Part shown: in pieces, positions 14,858 to 22,669 of the stretch
Numbering within the stretch: position 1 is the stretch's first letter
How the letters are laid out: every line of letters starts with the position of its first letter
Assembly (NCBI GenBank): GCA_002398405.1
Contig: DGYN01000052.1
Coordinates: 1 to 48,649 of the forward strand
Length of the DNA: 48,649 nt
DNA from: Caulobacteraceae bacterium UBA5005
Lineage (GTDB): Bacteria; Pseudomonadota; Alphaproteobacteria; Caulobacterales; Caulobacteraceae
Reading direction: 5' to 3'
Notes under the pieces: model-generated
Seen by the model: only the letters and a program-made list of their open reading frames with translations
What the model was told of the DNA's origin: nothing
The model's database searches: none
Made by a program: the position numbers and the translations under genes

Positions 14858-16531
14858 TTAGTTCCCTTCGTCGAGCAGGCGGCGGGCGATGACCTGGGCC
14901 TGGATCTCGCCGGCGCCCTCGAAGATGTTGAGGATGCGGGCGTCGGCGAGGACGCGGCTGATCTTGTATTCCATGGCGAAGCCGTTGCCGCCGTGGATCT
15001 GCAGGGCGTTGTCGGCGGCGGCCCAGGCGACGCGGGCGCCGAGCAGTTTGGCCATGCCGGCCTCCAGGTCGCAGCGCTTGCCCTCGTCCTTCTGGCGGGC
15101 GGCGAAATAGGTGAGCTGGCGCACGCCCATGAGCTCGGCGGCCATCATGGCGAGCTTGTTGTGGACCCTCGGGAAATTGAAGATCGGGCCGCCGAACTGT
15201 TTGCGGTCCAGGGCATAGTCGAGGCCGATCTCCATGGCGCATTGGGCGACGCCGATGGCGCGGGCGGCGGTCTGGATGCGGGCTGACTCGAAAGTCGCCA
15301 TCAGCTGTTTGAAGCCCTGGCCTTCAACCCCGCCCAGCAGGTTTTCCTTCGGCACCTTGAAGCCGTCGAAGCCCAGTTCATATTCCTTCATGCCGCGGTA
15401 GCCGATGACCTCGATCTCGCCGCCGCTCATGCCTTCGGAGGGGAAGTCGCCGGCCTCGTTCATGCGGATCTTGGGGGCCAGCAGCAGGGAGAGGCCCCGG
15501 TAGTCGGTGGTGTCGGGGACGGTGCGGACCATCAGGGTCATGACATCGGCGCGGGCCGCGTGGGTGATCCAGGTCTTGTTGCCGGTGACGACCCAGTGGT
15601 CGCCCTCGAGGACCGCGCGGGTGCGAAGTGCGCCCAGGTCAGAGCCCGTGTTGGGCTCGGTGAAGACGGCGGTGGGGAGGATTTCCGCCGAGGCGATTTT
15701 CGGCAGCCAGTATTCTTTTTGCTCAGGGGTGCCGCCGGTGAGGATCAGTTCGGCGGCGATTTCCGAGCGGGTGGGCAGTGAGCCGACGCCAATATAGCCG
15801 CGGGAGAGTTCCTCGGAGACCACGCACATGGCGGTCTTGGACATGCCGGCGCCGCCGTATTCCTCCGGGATGGTGAGGCCAAAGACGCCGAGATCGCCCA
15901 GTTCCTGGATGAGCTCCAGCGGGATCAGCTCGTCCTTGAGGTGCCAGTCGTGGGCGAAGGGGATGACCTTTTCGTTGGCGAGGGCATGGAACTGGTCGCG
16001 GATCATCTCATAGGTCTCGTCGAGACCGGTGTGTTCGAGGGTGGCGCGGCCTCTGGCCTCGGCGAGCAGGGTGGCGAGGCGGGTCTTCACCGCCTGGCCG
16101 GCGCCCTGGTGGACCAGGGCCTGAAAGGCGGGATCGAACAGATGCTTGGCCATCGCCGGCTGGGGAACGCCAAGATCCAGCGGGCGGATGACCTCGCCCT
16201 GGTTCATGGGGATGCCGCCGATCAGCTGGCAGCTGTATTCTGTGAACAGGAGCTGGCAGAGCAGGGCCTCGGTTTCCCCGAATCTGCCCTCGGCCTCCAG
16301 GCGGTCGGCCCAGGCGCTGACCTGGGTGAAAAGCTCGGCATAGGTGGCGTACCAGCCAAAGCCGTGGACGGCGTGCTGTTCGCGGTCGGCGGCTTTGCGG
16401 TCGACTTTGCCGTCGGGGCCGGCGACCTTGGCTTTCACCGCGACCTTGGCGTCGGCGACAAAGGCGCTGGCTGCGGCGGCGGCGGCGCGCAGCAGGGCGT
16501 GGAGGTCGGGGAGGATCAGGCTCTCGGTCAT
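14858..16531 (-). CDS. mcd: Acyl-CoA dehydrogenase, probable (2S)-methylsuccinyl-CoA dehydrogenase
   Basis: 557 residues, about 170 longer than ordinary acyl-CoA dehydrogenases. The extra N-terminal domain (LPDLHALLRAAAAAASAF, DREQHAVHGFGWYATY, EYSCQLIGGIPMNQGEVIRP) is what I recall for Mcd, the FAD enzyme that oxidises methylsuccinyl-CoA to mesaconyl-CoA. The catalytic part follows: FGLTIPEEYGG, TEPNTGSDLGALRTRA, GNKTWITHAARADVMTL, ESARIQTAARAIGVAQ, and IFEGAGEIQ with the catalytic Glu. The ATG at 16531 gives the family length. Other pathway genes (ccr, ecm, mch) are not in the window. Confidence 0.82.
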   Translation of the reverse strand: MTESLILPDLHALLRAAAAAASAFVADAKVAVKAKVAGPDGKVDRKAADREQHAVHGFGWYATYAELFTQVSAWADRLEAEGRFGETEALLCQLLFTEYSCQLIGGIPMNQGEVIRPLDLGVPQPAMAKHLFDPAFQALVHQGAGQAVKTRLATLLAEARGRATLEHTGLDETYEMIRDQFHALANEKVIPFAHDWHLKDELIPLELIQELGDLGVFGLTIPEEYGGAGMSKTAMCVVSEELSRGYIGVGSLPTRSEIAAELILTGGTPEQKEYWLPKIASAEILPTAVFTEPNTGSDLGALRTRAVLEGDHWVVTGNKTWITHAARADVMTLMVRTVPDTTDYRGLSLLLAPKIRMNEAGDFPSEGMSGGEIEVIGYRGMKEYELGFDGFKVPKENLLGGVEGQGFKQLMATFESARIQTAARAIGVAQCAMEIGLDYALDRKQFGGPIFNFPRVHNKLAMMAAELMGVRQLTYFAARQKDEGKRCDLEAGMAKLLGARVAWAAADNALQIHGGNGFAMEYKISRVLADARILNIFEGAGEIQAQVIARRLLDEGN

Positions 16532-16593
16532 GGCTTCGCTTATGGCCCGAAGGCCGCCGCGACTTCCAGAAAATTTTGCAGGTGCGAAGGCGC

Positions 16594-17040
16594 TTAGTTG
16601 CTGCGGGGCGGATCGTCGTCCTCGCCGGCGCCGGTGAGGCCATAGATGATGGCCCCGACGATGACGGCAACCCCCGCGCCGGCGATATAGGCGCCGGGGG
16701 GCCACTTGCTGATGTCGGGCATGGTGAGCTGGGCGGCGTCGCCCGAGGCCGTGGTCATCAGGCCGCCGGCGCAGGGGCTCTTGGCCGCAATGGTGGTCAT
16801 GGCGCCGGGGGTCAGCGTCGCCTGGCAGCCGTCGGCGTAGGTGAGGCGCGCCTCGCCGGCGCGGGCGATGATGCGGTCGCCGGGCTTAAGGGCCGCGCCG
16901 GCCTTGGCGGGGGAAAAGCCCTTGGCGCCCGCGATCAGGACTTCGCCCCTTACCGCCGAGAGGCCGGCCGATTGCGCCTGGGCCGTTCCGGCGAACGCGG
17001 TCAGGGCGCAGGCGAGGACGGCGAGGGTCGTGCGGGACAT
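16594..17040 (-). CDS. Secreted or membrane-anchored hypothetical protein, FecR-like segment
   Basis: 148 residues with a Sec signal (LAVLACALTAFAGTAQAQ, cleavage near residue 22). A short beta-rich domain follows (VRGEVLIAGAKGFSPAKAGAALKPGDRIIARAGEARLTYADGC), resembling the FecR/SLAP-type 'G..V.....G...L..GD.I.....A.ad..f.dG' pattern. Near the C-terminus are a membrane helix (AYIAGAGVAVIVGAIIYGL) and an acidic tail. It lies 62 bases upstream of mcd on the same strand. The function is unknown; two Cys could form a disulfide. Confidence 0.75.
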   Translation of the reverse strand: MSRTTLAVLACALTAFAGTAQAQSAGLSAVRGEVLIAGAKGFSPAKAGAALKPGDRIIARAGEARLTYADGCQATLTPGAMTTIAAKSPCAGGLMTTASGDAAQLTMPDISKWPPGAYIAGAGVAVIVGAIIYGLTGAGEDDDPPRSN

Positions 17041-17100
17041 TAAAGAACTCCGGAAGGCGAAACGCGGTGATTGCCGCGCATTGATGGCGCAAGCGTGGCG

Positions 17101-17292
17101 ATGGGGGAAGGGTCTTTTCCCTCACCTTCCGCGAGGAAGGGGAGGGTGACGAGCCCCGGACTTGATCCGGGGGGAGACGGGTGGGGAAGGCCCTTCGGTC
17201 GGCGCGCTCGGTTGCAGGGGCCTCTCCCACCCGCATCGCCGCTTCGCGGCAATGCCCCCTCCCCGCGCTTGCAGCGCGCGGTGAGGGAAAAG
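17101..17292. repeat. Long mosaic of palindromic intergenic repeats
   Basis: The region between dut and the secreted-protein gene has no gene. It is built of inverted segments: CCCTCACCTTCC near its start faces GGTGAGGGAAAAGG at its end, and GGTGGGGAAGGCCC faces GGGGCCTCTCCCACCC around a centre at about 17210. The same architecture recurs at 40874-41028, so this is a dispersed family rather than a chance GC-rich spacer. Confidence 0.75.
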
Positions 17293-17295
17293 GAT

Positions 17296-17748
17296 TTACC
17301 GACCCGTCGAGCCGAAGCCGCCGGCCCCGCGGGCGGTCTCGTCCAGGTCCTCGACCTCGGTCCAGGCCCCTTGAGTGACGGGGGCGATGACGATCTGGGC
17401 GATGCGCTCGCCGCGGCGGATGACGAAATCCTCGGGGCCCAGGTTGATGAGGATGACCTTCACCTCGCCGCGGTAGTCGCTGTCGATGGTGCCGGGGGTG
17501 TTGAGGCAGGTGACGCCGTGCTTGGCGGCGAGGCCCGAGCGGGGGCGGACCTGGGCCTCGAAGCCCTGGGGCAGAGCAAACGCCAGACCCGTGGGGACCA
17601 TGTCACGGGCCCCAGGTTTGAGGGTCAGGGGCGCGTCCTCGGGCACGGCGGCGCGGATATCCATCCCCGCCGAGCCCGCGGTTTCATAGGCAGGCAATGC
17701 GATCCCCTCGGCGTGCGGCAGGCGCTTGATGGGGATGGTCGGGGTCAT
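17296..17748 (-). CDS. dut: dUTP diphosphatase
   Basis: This trimeric enzyme hydrolyses dUTP to dUMP, keeping uracil out of DNA. The 150-residue protein carries all five dUTPase motifs in order: SAGMDIRA, VRPRSGLAAKHG, GTIDSDYRGEV, RGERIAQIVI and the flexible C-terminal arm RGAGGFGSTGR. It is 11 bases downstream of coaBC on the same strand, the standard coaBC-dut operon of many proteobacteria. Confidence 0.97.
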   Translation of the reverse strand: MTPTIPIKRLPHAEGIALPAYETAGSAGMDIRAAVPEDAPLTLKPGARDMVPTGLAFALPQGFEAQVRPRSGLAAKHGVTCLNTPGTIDSDYRGEVKVILINLGPEDFVIRRGERIAQIVIAPVTQGAWTEVEDLDETARGAGGFGSTGR

Positions 17749-17759
17749 GGGGCGGCCTT

Positions 17760-18962
17760 TTAGGCGAGGGCGTGAGCGATTTTTTCGGCGATCTGGGCCG
17801 AGACCTCGTCCTTGCCCGCCCGCTCGATTCGCTCAACCGATTTTGCGCTGATCACCAGGACGGCGTTGCTGTCACCGCCCATGACGCCGGGCTCTGTGAC
17901 ATCATTGGCGATGATCCAGTCGCAGCCCTTGCGGGCCAGCTTGGCGCGGGCGTGCTTTTCGACATCGTTGGTTTCGGCGGCGAAGCCGACCACGAGCTTG
18001 GGCCGCCGCCTGTTGGCCGCCGCGACGGTGGCGAGGATGTCGGGGTTTTCCACGAGCGTGATGGTCGGTGGGCCGGCGTGGGTCTTCTTCAGCTTGACGG
18101 CGAAGGCCTCGTCCGGGCGCCAGTCGGCGACGGCGGCGACGAAGACGCCGATGTCGAGGGGCGCGCCGGCGTTCACCACCTCAAGGGTCGCGGCGAGCAT
18201 CTGTTCGGTGGTTTCAACATCGACGCGGGTGACGCCGGGAGGGGCGGGAAGGGCGGTGGGGCCGGAGACCAGAGTGACCTGCGCGCCCAGGCGGGCCAGC
18301 GCCGCGGCGATGCCGTAACCCTGCCGCCCGGAGGAGCGGTTGGTGATCACCCGGACCGGGTCGATCGGCTCGACGGTGGGGCCGGCGGTGACCACCGCGC
18401 GCTTGCCGGAGAGCGGCTTTTTCGCGCCGGTGAGCAGGGCCATGATGGCGTCGAAGATCACCGGGGGCTCGGCGAGCCTGCCCGGGCCGAATTCGCCGCA
18501 GGCCATGGCGCCGTCGTCCGGGCCGACGAAGGCGACGCCGTCGGCTTTGAGTTGGGCGATGTTCCGCCGGGTCGCCGGATGCTGCCACATGCGGACGTTC
18601 ATGGCGGGGGCCATGAGGACCGGCTTGTCGGTGGCCAGCAGGGTCGTGGTGGCCAGGTCGTCCGCCAGGCCATGGGCGGCGCGGGCGATGAGGTGAGCGG
18701 TGGCCGGGACCACGACGACCAGGTCGGCGGAGCGGGAAAGCTCGATATGGCCCATTTCGGCCTCGTCGGTGAGGTCGAAGAGTTCGGAGTAGACCTTGTC
18801 CTCGGCGAGGGAGGAAAGGGAGAGGGCGGTGACGAATTGCGAGCCGCCGTGGGTGAGGATCGGGCGCACCGCGATGTTGGCCTTGCGCAGCAGGCGCGTA
18901 AGCTCCAGCGCCTTATAGGCCGCCACCCCGCCGCCGACGATCAGCAGAACCCGTTTCACCAT
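17760..18962 (-). CDS. coaBC: Bifunctional phosphopantothenoylcysteine decarboxylase / phosphopantothenate-cysteine ligase
   Basis: Two steps of coenzyme A synthesis in one 400-residue protein. The N-terminal flavin-dependent decarboxylase starts KRVLLIVGGGVAAYKALELTRLL and contains PAMNVRMWQHPAT and the catalytic Cys region MACGEFGPGRLAEP. The C-terminal CTP-dependent ligase starts near KRAVVTAGPTVEPIDPVRVITNRSSGRQG and contains FAVKLKKTHAG and VGFAAET. The ATG at 18962 is preferred; a start at 18974 (MRSLMVK) is possible. dut follows at once. Confidence 0.96.
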   Translation of the reverse strand: MVKRVLLIVGGGVAAYKALELTRLLRKANIAVRPILTHGGSQFVTALSLSSLAEDKVYSELFDLTDEAEMGHIELSRSADLVVVVPATAHLIARAAHGLADDLATTTLLATDKPVLMAPAMNVRMWQHPATRRNIAQLKADGVAFVGPDDGAMACGEFGPGRLAEPPVIFDAIMALLTGAKKPLSGKRAVVTAGPTVEPIDPVRVITNRSSGRQGYGIAAALARLGAQVTLVSGPTALPAPPGVTRVDVETTEQMLAATLEVVNAGAPLDIGVFVAAVADWRPDEAFAVKLKKTHAGPPTITLVENPDILATVAAANRRRPKLVVGFAAETNDVEKHARAKLARKGCDWIIANDVTEPGVMGGDSNAVLVISAKSVERIERAGKDEVSAQIAEKIAHALA

Positions 18963-19051
18963 AAGGCTTCGCATAGCAAGTTTAGGGGGGGCTGGACAAA
19001 CGCGTAACTTTGTTCTTAGTTTGTTCACGTCTGAGAACGGAGGGACATCAA

Positions 19052-19531
19052 ATGCGGTATTTGGTGGTGGCCGGCGCCGTGGCGCTGGCGTTGACAGCGT
19101 GCGGCCCCAAGGCCGCGGTGAGTGAAGCTCCGGTCGCCGAGGCGGCCGACGCCCGCGTGGCGAGCGTGCCCGAGGTGGGCGGCAAGCCGATGTGGACGGC
19201 GACCAAGTCGCAGACGGCGGAGGAGAACGCCAAGGAGGCCTTCGACCGCAATGGCGCGGCCTTCAAGGCGGCGGATGTGGACGCCTATGTGCGACAAGCC
19301 CACGCCTTCACCAGCGACCCGCCGGCGGGCGCGGAGGCCCTGAAGCGGGCCAATGGCGACACCCTGATCTATGAGCCGGCCAGCAACACCTTCGCCGTGG
19401 TCACCGAGGACGGGGCGCCCAGGACCATGTTCAAGCCCGATGACGGCGCCGCCTATTGGGCAAAGCAGAAGGACAGCGTCTCGGCGGCGAAGGCCAAGGC
19501 CGAGGCCAAGACGAAGAAGGCGCAGGGGTGA
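19052..19531 (+). CDS. Lipoprotein with a degenerate toxin-nuclease-like (BECR) domain
   Basis: 159 residues. The lipoprotein signal MRYLVVAGAVALALTAC gives the lipobox LTAC|G, and GGAGGGA precedes the ATG at 19052. After a low-complexity linker, the segment EAFDRNGAAFKAADVDAYVRQAHAF, then NGDTLIYEPASNTFAVV and DGAPRTMFKPDDGAAYW, resembles the C-terminal RNase-like domains (Barnase/EndoU/colicin-D fold) of polymorphic toxins and phage proteins. There the first segment normally carries catalytic His residues (HF..HG); here those positions are Ala and Asn. The tail is Ala/Lys-rich helix. The stop overlaps the DUF559 start (TGATG). Confidence 0.68.
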   Translation: MRYLVVAGAVALALTACGPKAAVSEAPVAEAADARVASVPEVGGKPMWTATKSQTAEENAKEAFDRNGAAFKAADVDAYVRQAHAFTSDPPAGAEALKRANGDTLIYEPASNTFAVVTEDGAPRTMFKPDDGAAYWAKQKDSVSAAKAKAEAKTKKAQG

Positions 19532-19926
19532 TGGGCCGGTTCGAGGTCGTTGAGCCTCGGCAGGTCAATCCAAAGCTTCGTCAAGCCAGGGCCATGCGAA
19601 AGGCGCCGACCAGCGCCGAAGCCCTGATGTGGCGGTTCCTGCGCGGACGGCGGCTGGAGGGTCTGAAGTTTCGGCGGCAAGCCACCGTCGGCCCTTACAT
19701 CGTCGACTTCGTCTGCCTCTATCACCGGCTTGTCGTTGAACTGGACGGCCCGTTTCATGATCCGGAACGCGACGCCGTCCGGGACGCCTTCCTGAATGGC
19801 CAGGGATTCCGGGTCCTGAGGTTTGCCAACGCGGAATTCCAGAGCAGGCCGGAGCTGGCTTTGGAGGCCATCCTCGCCGCTCTCCCCGCCGTACATGGAG
19901 GGGTAGGCCATCAGCCGGGCGGCTAA
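19531..19926 (+). CDS. DUF559 domain protein (Vsr-like nuclease fold), second copy
   Basis: 131 residues with the same pattern as the gene at 10405: AMRKAPTSAEALMWRFLRGRRLEGLKFRRQATVGPYIVDFVC, then LVVELDGPFHD and FRVLRFANAEF. The E-x-D and upstream D positions of the nuclease-like core are kept. It is co-translated with the lipoprotein gene through a TGATG overlap. A dense palindromic repeat region follows within 40 bases, so both DUF559 genes in this window touch such repeats. Confidence 0.83.
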   Translation: MGRFEVVEPRQVNPKLRQARAMRKAPTSAEALMWRFLRGRRLEGLKFRRQATVGPYIVDFVCLYHRLVVELDGPFHDPERDAVRDAFLNGQGFRVLRFANAEFQSRPELALEAILAALPAVHGGVGHQPGG

Positions 19927-19954
19927 GGTCTCCCCATAGCTCGACGACCTCGCG

Positions 19955-20165
19955 CCAACCCTCTCCGCGCGCGGGAGAGGGTCGCGAGGTCGCGCGAGCG
20001 ACCGATGCGGGGTGAGGGGGCGCGCCGGCGCTAGACGTCAGCGAGCCAAAGGCAGGCGCTAACTCACGTGAGTTCGGCGCGCCCCCTCACCCGGCTCGGC
20101 GCGCTTGCCGCGCGCGCCTCACCACCCTCTCCCGCGGGCGGAGAGGGTGCGCGCTGCGCGCTTTC
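19955..20165. repeat. Complex palindromic repeat region downstream of DUF559
   Basis: No gene. CCGCGCGCGGGAGAGGGT and GGGTGAGGGGGCGCGCC on the left face GGCGCGCCCCCTCACCC and ACCCTCTCCCGCGGG on the right, about a centre near 20048 that itself holds AACTCACGTGAGTT. The whole is one nested inverted repeat of about 200 bases. It separates the DUF559 gene from the MHS transporter. Confidence 0.78.
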
Positions 20166-20254
20166 AAGGCCCAATTGACCCGCTGAGCCGACTTCGGCTG
20201 ACGGGACGGCGCGGACTTGCTACAGGTTTCTCCGAACGTTTGGGGGGAGACCAG

Positions 20255-21937
20255 ATGACGGAAGCGGCGGACAAGAAACCCGCGTCGATGACGACGGTGG
20301 TGACGGCTTCGGCGGCGGGGACGGCGTTCGAGTGGTATGACTTCTTCCTCTATGTGCCGCTGGTCGCGATCATGCAGCGGACGTTTTTCGCGGGGCTGGA
20401 TGAGGCGACCGGGACCCTGTTCGCGCTTTTGTCCTTCGCCATCGGGTTCGCGTTCAGGCCCATAGGCGCCCTGTTGTTCGGGCGGGTCGGCGACCGGATC
20501 GGGCGCAAGGCGACCTTCCTGGTGACCATGGTGCTGATGGGGATTTCGACCTTCGCCATCGGGCTTTTGCCGACCTATTCGCAGGTCGGGATCCTGGCGC
20601 CGCTGCTGTTCATCGGCCTGCGCATCCTGCAGGGCCTGGCGCTGGGCGGCGAGTGGGGCGGGGCGGCGATCTATATCGTCGAGCATGTGTCGCCCGATAA
20701 GCGCGGCCTGACCTCGTCTTGGCTCGGCGGTTCGGCGGCGTTCGGCCTGGGCGGGGCCTTGCTGGTGGTGTTCATCACCCGGGCGGTGATGGCGCCGGCC
20801 GATTTCGAGGCCTGGGGCTGGCGGATCCCGTTCCTGTTTTCGGCCTTCCTGCTCGGCATTTCCCTGTGGTTCCGGCTCAAGCTGCACGAGAGCCCGGTGT
20901 TCGCCAAGATGCGGGCCGAGGGCCGCAGGAGCGAGCATCCCTATCGTGAAAGCTTCCTGCACTGGCCCAATCTGAAGATCGTGCTTCTGGCCCTGTTCGG
21001 CATCATGATCGCCCAGGGGGCGGTCTGGTACACGGTGTTCTTCTACGGCCAGACCTTCATGGAGACGATGATCAAGGTCGACCCGCAGACCGCGACCTTC
21101 GTGGTGCTGTTGCTGACCGCGACCTCGGTGCCGCTCTACCTGTTCTTCGGATGGCTCAGTGACCGCATCGGGCGAAAGCCGGTGATGCTGGGCGGGATTA
21201 TCCTGATGCTGATCGCCTATTTCCCGGCCTTCCACGCCCTGGAGCGGTTCGGCAACCCCGACCTTCTGGCCGCCAGCGAGAAATCCCCGGTGGCGGTGAC
21301 CGCCGATCCCAGGGGCTGCAACGTCCAGTTCGACCCCATCGGCAAGGCCCAGTTCACCAGCGCCTGCGACATCGCCAAGTCGATCGTCGCCAAGCAGGGG
21401 GTCTCCTACGTCAACAAGCCGGCGTCGGGGACGGGCATCGCCATGGTCGAGGTCGGCTCGACCATCACCCCCGTGCGCGGCGGCGAGGGCCTGGCCAAGG
21501 CGGATCTCGCGGCGGTGCGCGCTGAGGCCAAGGGCAAGGTCGAGGCGGCGCTGAAGGACGCCGGCTATCCGGCCAAGGCGGACCCGGCCAAGACCAATCC
21601 CGTGGCCCTGTTCCTGATCCTGCTCGTCCTGTGTGTGGGCGCGACCGCGCTCTACGGCCCGCAGGCGGCGGCCCTGGTGGAGATGTTCCCGGCGAGGGTG
21701 CGCTATACGGCGCTCTCGCTGCCCTACCATATCGGCACCGGCTGGGTCGGGGGGTTCCTGCCGGCCATGGCCTTCGCCATCGTGACGACGACGGGGGATA
21801 TCTACGCCGGGCTCTGGTACCCGTTCGTGTTCACGGCCATAGCGGCGGTGGTGATGTTCCTGTTCCTGAAGGAGCCTCGCGGAGCTCCGCTGGACCGGGA
21901 GGATGTGCTGCCTGAGGGGCCGGTGGGTCCGGGGTGA
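20255..21937 (+). CDS. MHS-family MFS transporter with a large extra loop
   Basis: 560 residues. The N-terminus FEWYDFFLYVPLVAIM and the loop motif GRVGDRIGRKATFLVTM mark the metabolite:H+ symporter branch of the major facilitator superfamily (citrate, proline/betaine, shikimate and alpha-ketoglutarate carriers). The second-half loop motif is GWLSDRIGRKPVML. Unlike typical members of about 430 residues, a hydrophilic segment of about 110 residues is inserted near residues 335-445 (from about 21260 to 21590), with two Cys and no membrane helix. The ATG at 20255 follows GGGGGGAGA. The substrate is unknown. Confidence 0.9.
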   Translation: MTEAADKKPASMTTVVTASAAGTAFEWYDFFLYVPLVAIMQRTFFAGLDEATGTLFALLSFAIGFAFRPIGALLFGRVGDRIGRKATFLVTMVLMGISTFAIGLLPTYSQVGILAPLLFIGLRILQGLALGGEWGGAAIYIVEHVSPDKRGLTSSWLGGSAAFGLGGALLVVFITRAVMAPADFEAWGWRIPFLFSAFLLGISLWFRLKLHESPVFAKMRAEGRRSEHPYRESFLHWPNLKIVLLALFGIMIAQGAVWYTVFFYGQTFMETMIKVDPQTATFVVLLLTATSVPLYLFFGWLSDRIGRKPVMLGGIILMLIAYFPAFHALERFGNPDLLAASEKSPVAVTADPRGCNVQFDPIGKAQFTSACDIAKSIVAKQGVSYVNKPASGTGIAMVEVGSTITPVRGGEGLAKADLAAVRAEAKGKVEAALKDAGYPAKADPAKTNPVALFLILLVLCVGATALYGPQAAALVEMFPARVRYTALSLPYHIGTGWVGGFLPAMAFAIVTTTGDIYAGLWYPFVFTAIAAVVMFLFLKEPRGAPLDREDVLPEGPVGPG

Positions 21938-21966
21938 GGAGCGGCCGCTGCTGCTTGCAGCGGTCT

Positions 21967-21992
21967 GGAATAGCCAAGGATTTGGCTATTCC
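21967..21992. terminator. Perfect hairpin downstream of the MHS transporter
   Basis: An 11-bp perfect stem GGAATAGCCAA/TTGGCTATTCC with a 4-base loop, 30 bases after the stop. There is no U-run, so it may be a mobile repeat rather than a true intrinsic terminator. A second hairpin (CTCTCCCCTTC/GAAGGGGAGAG) follows at about 22060-22091, next to the yciB stop codon. Confidence 0.5.
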
Positions 21993-22093
21993 CGCGACGA
22001 ACGCCGAGGCCCGCGGCCGAGGCAGGGTGTCTGCGGTGGACACTTCCCCTCTCCTAACCTCTCCCCTTCTCGCTTCGCTGAAGGGGAGAGGAA

Positions 22094-22666
22094 TCAGAAC
22101 CCCGCGTCCGGCGGGTCGGGGACCTTGACCTCTTCCGGCTTGGCCATGTGCTTCATCAGGTAGGGGGTCATGGCGATGGAGAAGACCAGGGCGGCGCCAA
22201 GCGCGACCAGGCGCCAGACGCCCCAGGTCTCGTCGCTCTGGGTGCGCCAGATGTATTCGTTCACCCCGGCGCAGGCGAGGAAGAAGAGGGCGTAGCGGAC
22301 CGTAAGGTTTCGCCAGGCGAAGTCCGGCAGGACGAGGGTCTCGCCCATCATGGCCTTCAGCGGGTTCTTCTTGAGCGCCAGGCCCGCGAAGAGGGCCACG
22401 GCCAGGGCGACGTCGACGATGGTCATCTTCATCTTCACGAAGCGGGCGTCGTGGAAAATCAAGGTCAGGCCGCCGGCGATCAGAGCCAGGACGCCGGAGA
22501 ACAGCAGGACCGGCGAAATGCGCCGCTCGGTGACCCAGACGACGGCGAGCGCAATGGCCGAGCCGGCGACCAGCACCCAGGTGGCGAGCTGGAAGTTGCG
22601 GGTGAACAGCAGGGTCCCGATGAAGGTCAGGGCCGGCAGAAATTCCGCCAGGGTTGAAGGCTTCAT
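22094..22666 (-). CDS. yciB: Inner membrane-spanning protein YciB / IspZ (septation protein A)
   Basis: 190 residues with five or six hydrophobic helices and the family features FLPALTFIGTLLF, FIKMK-like FVKMKMTIVD, LALKKNPLKAMMGETLVLPDFAWRNLTVRYALFF and NEYIWRTQSDETWG. Homologues are needed for normal cell envelope and division, and in enterics they interact with divisome and elongasome proteins. The start is 3 bases after the ftsY stop, forming the dapF-mtaB-ftsY-yciB arrangement typical of alphaproteobacteria. Confidence 0.95.
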   Translation of the reverse strand: MKPSTLAEFLPALTFIGTLLFTRNFQLATWVLVAGSAIALAVVWVTERRISPVLLFSGVLALIAGGLTLIFHDARFVKMKMTIVDVALAVALFAGLALKKNPLKAMMGETLVLPDFAWRNLTVRYALFFLACAGVNEYIWRTQSDETWGVWRLVALGAALVFSIAMTPYLMKHMAKPEEVKVPDPPDAGF

Positions 22667-22669
22667 GGC

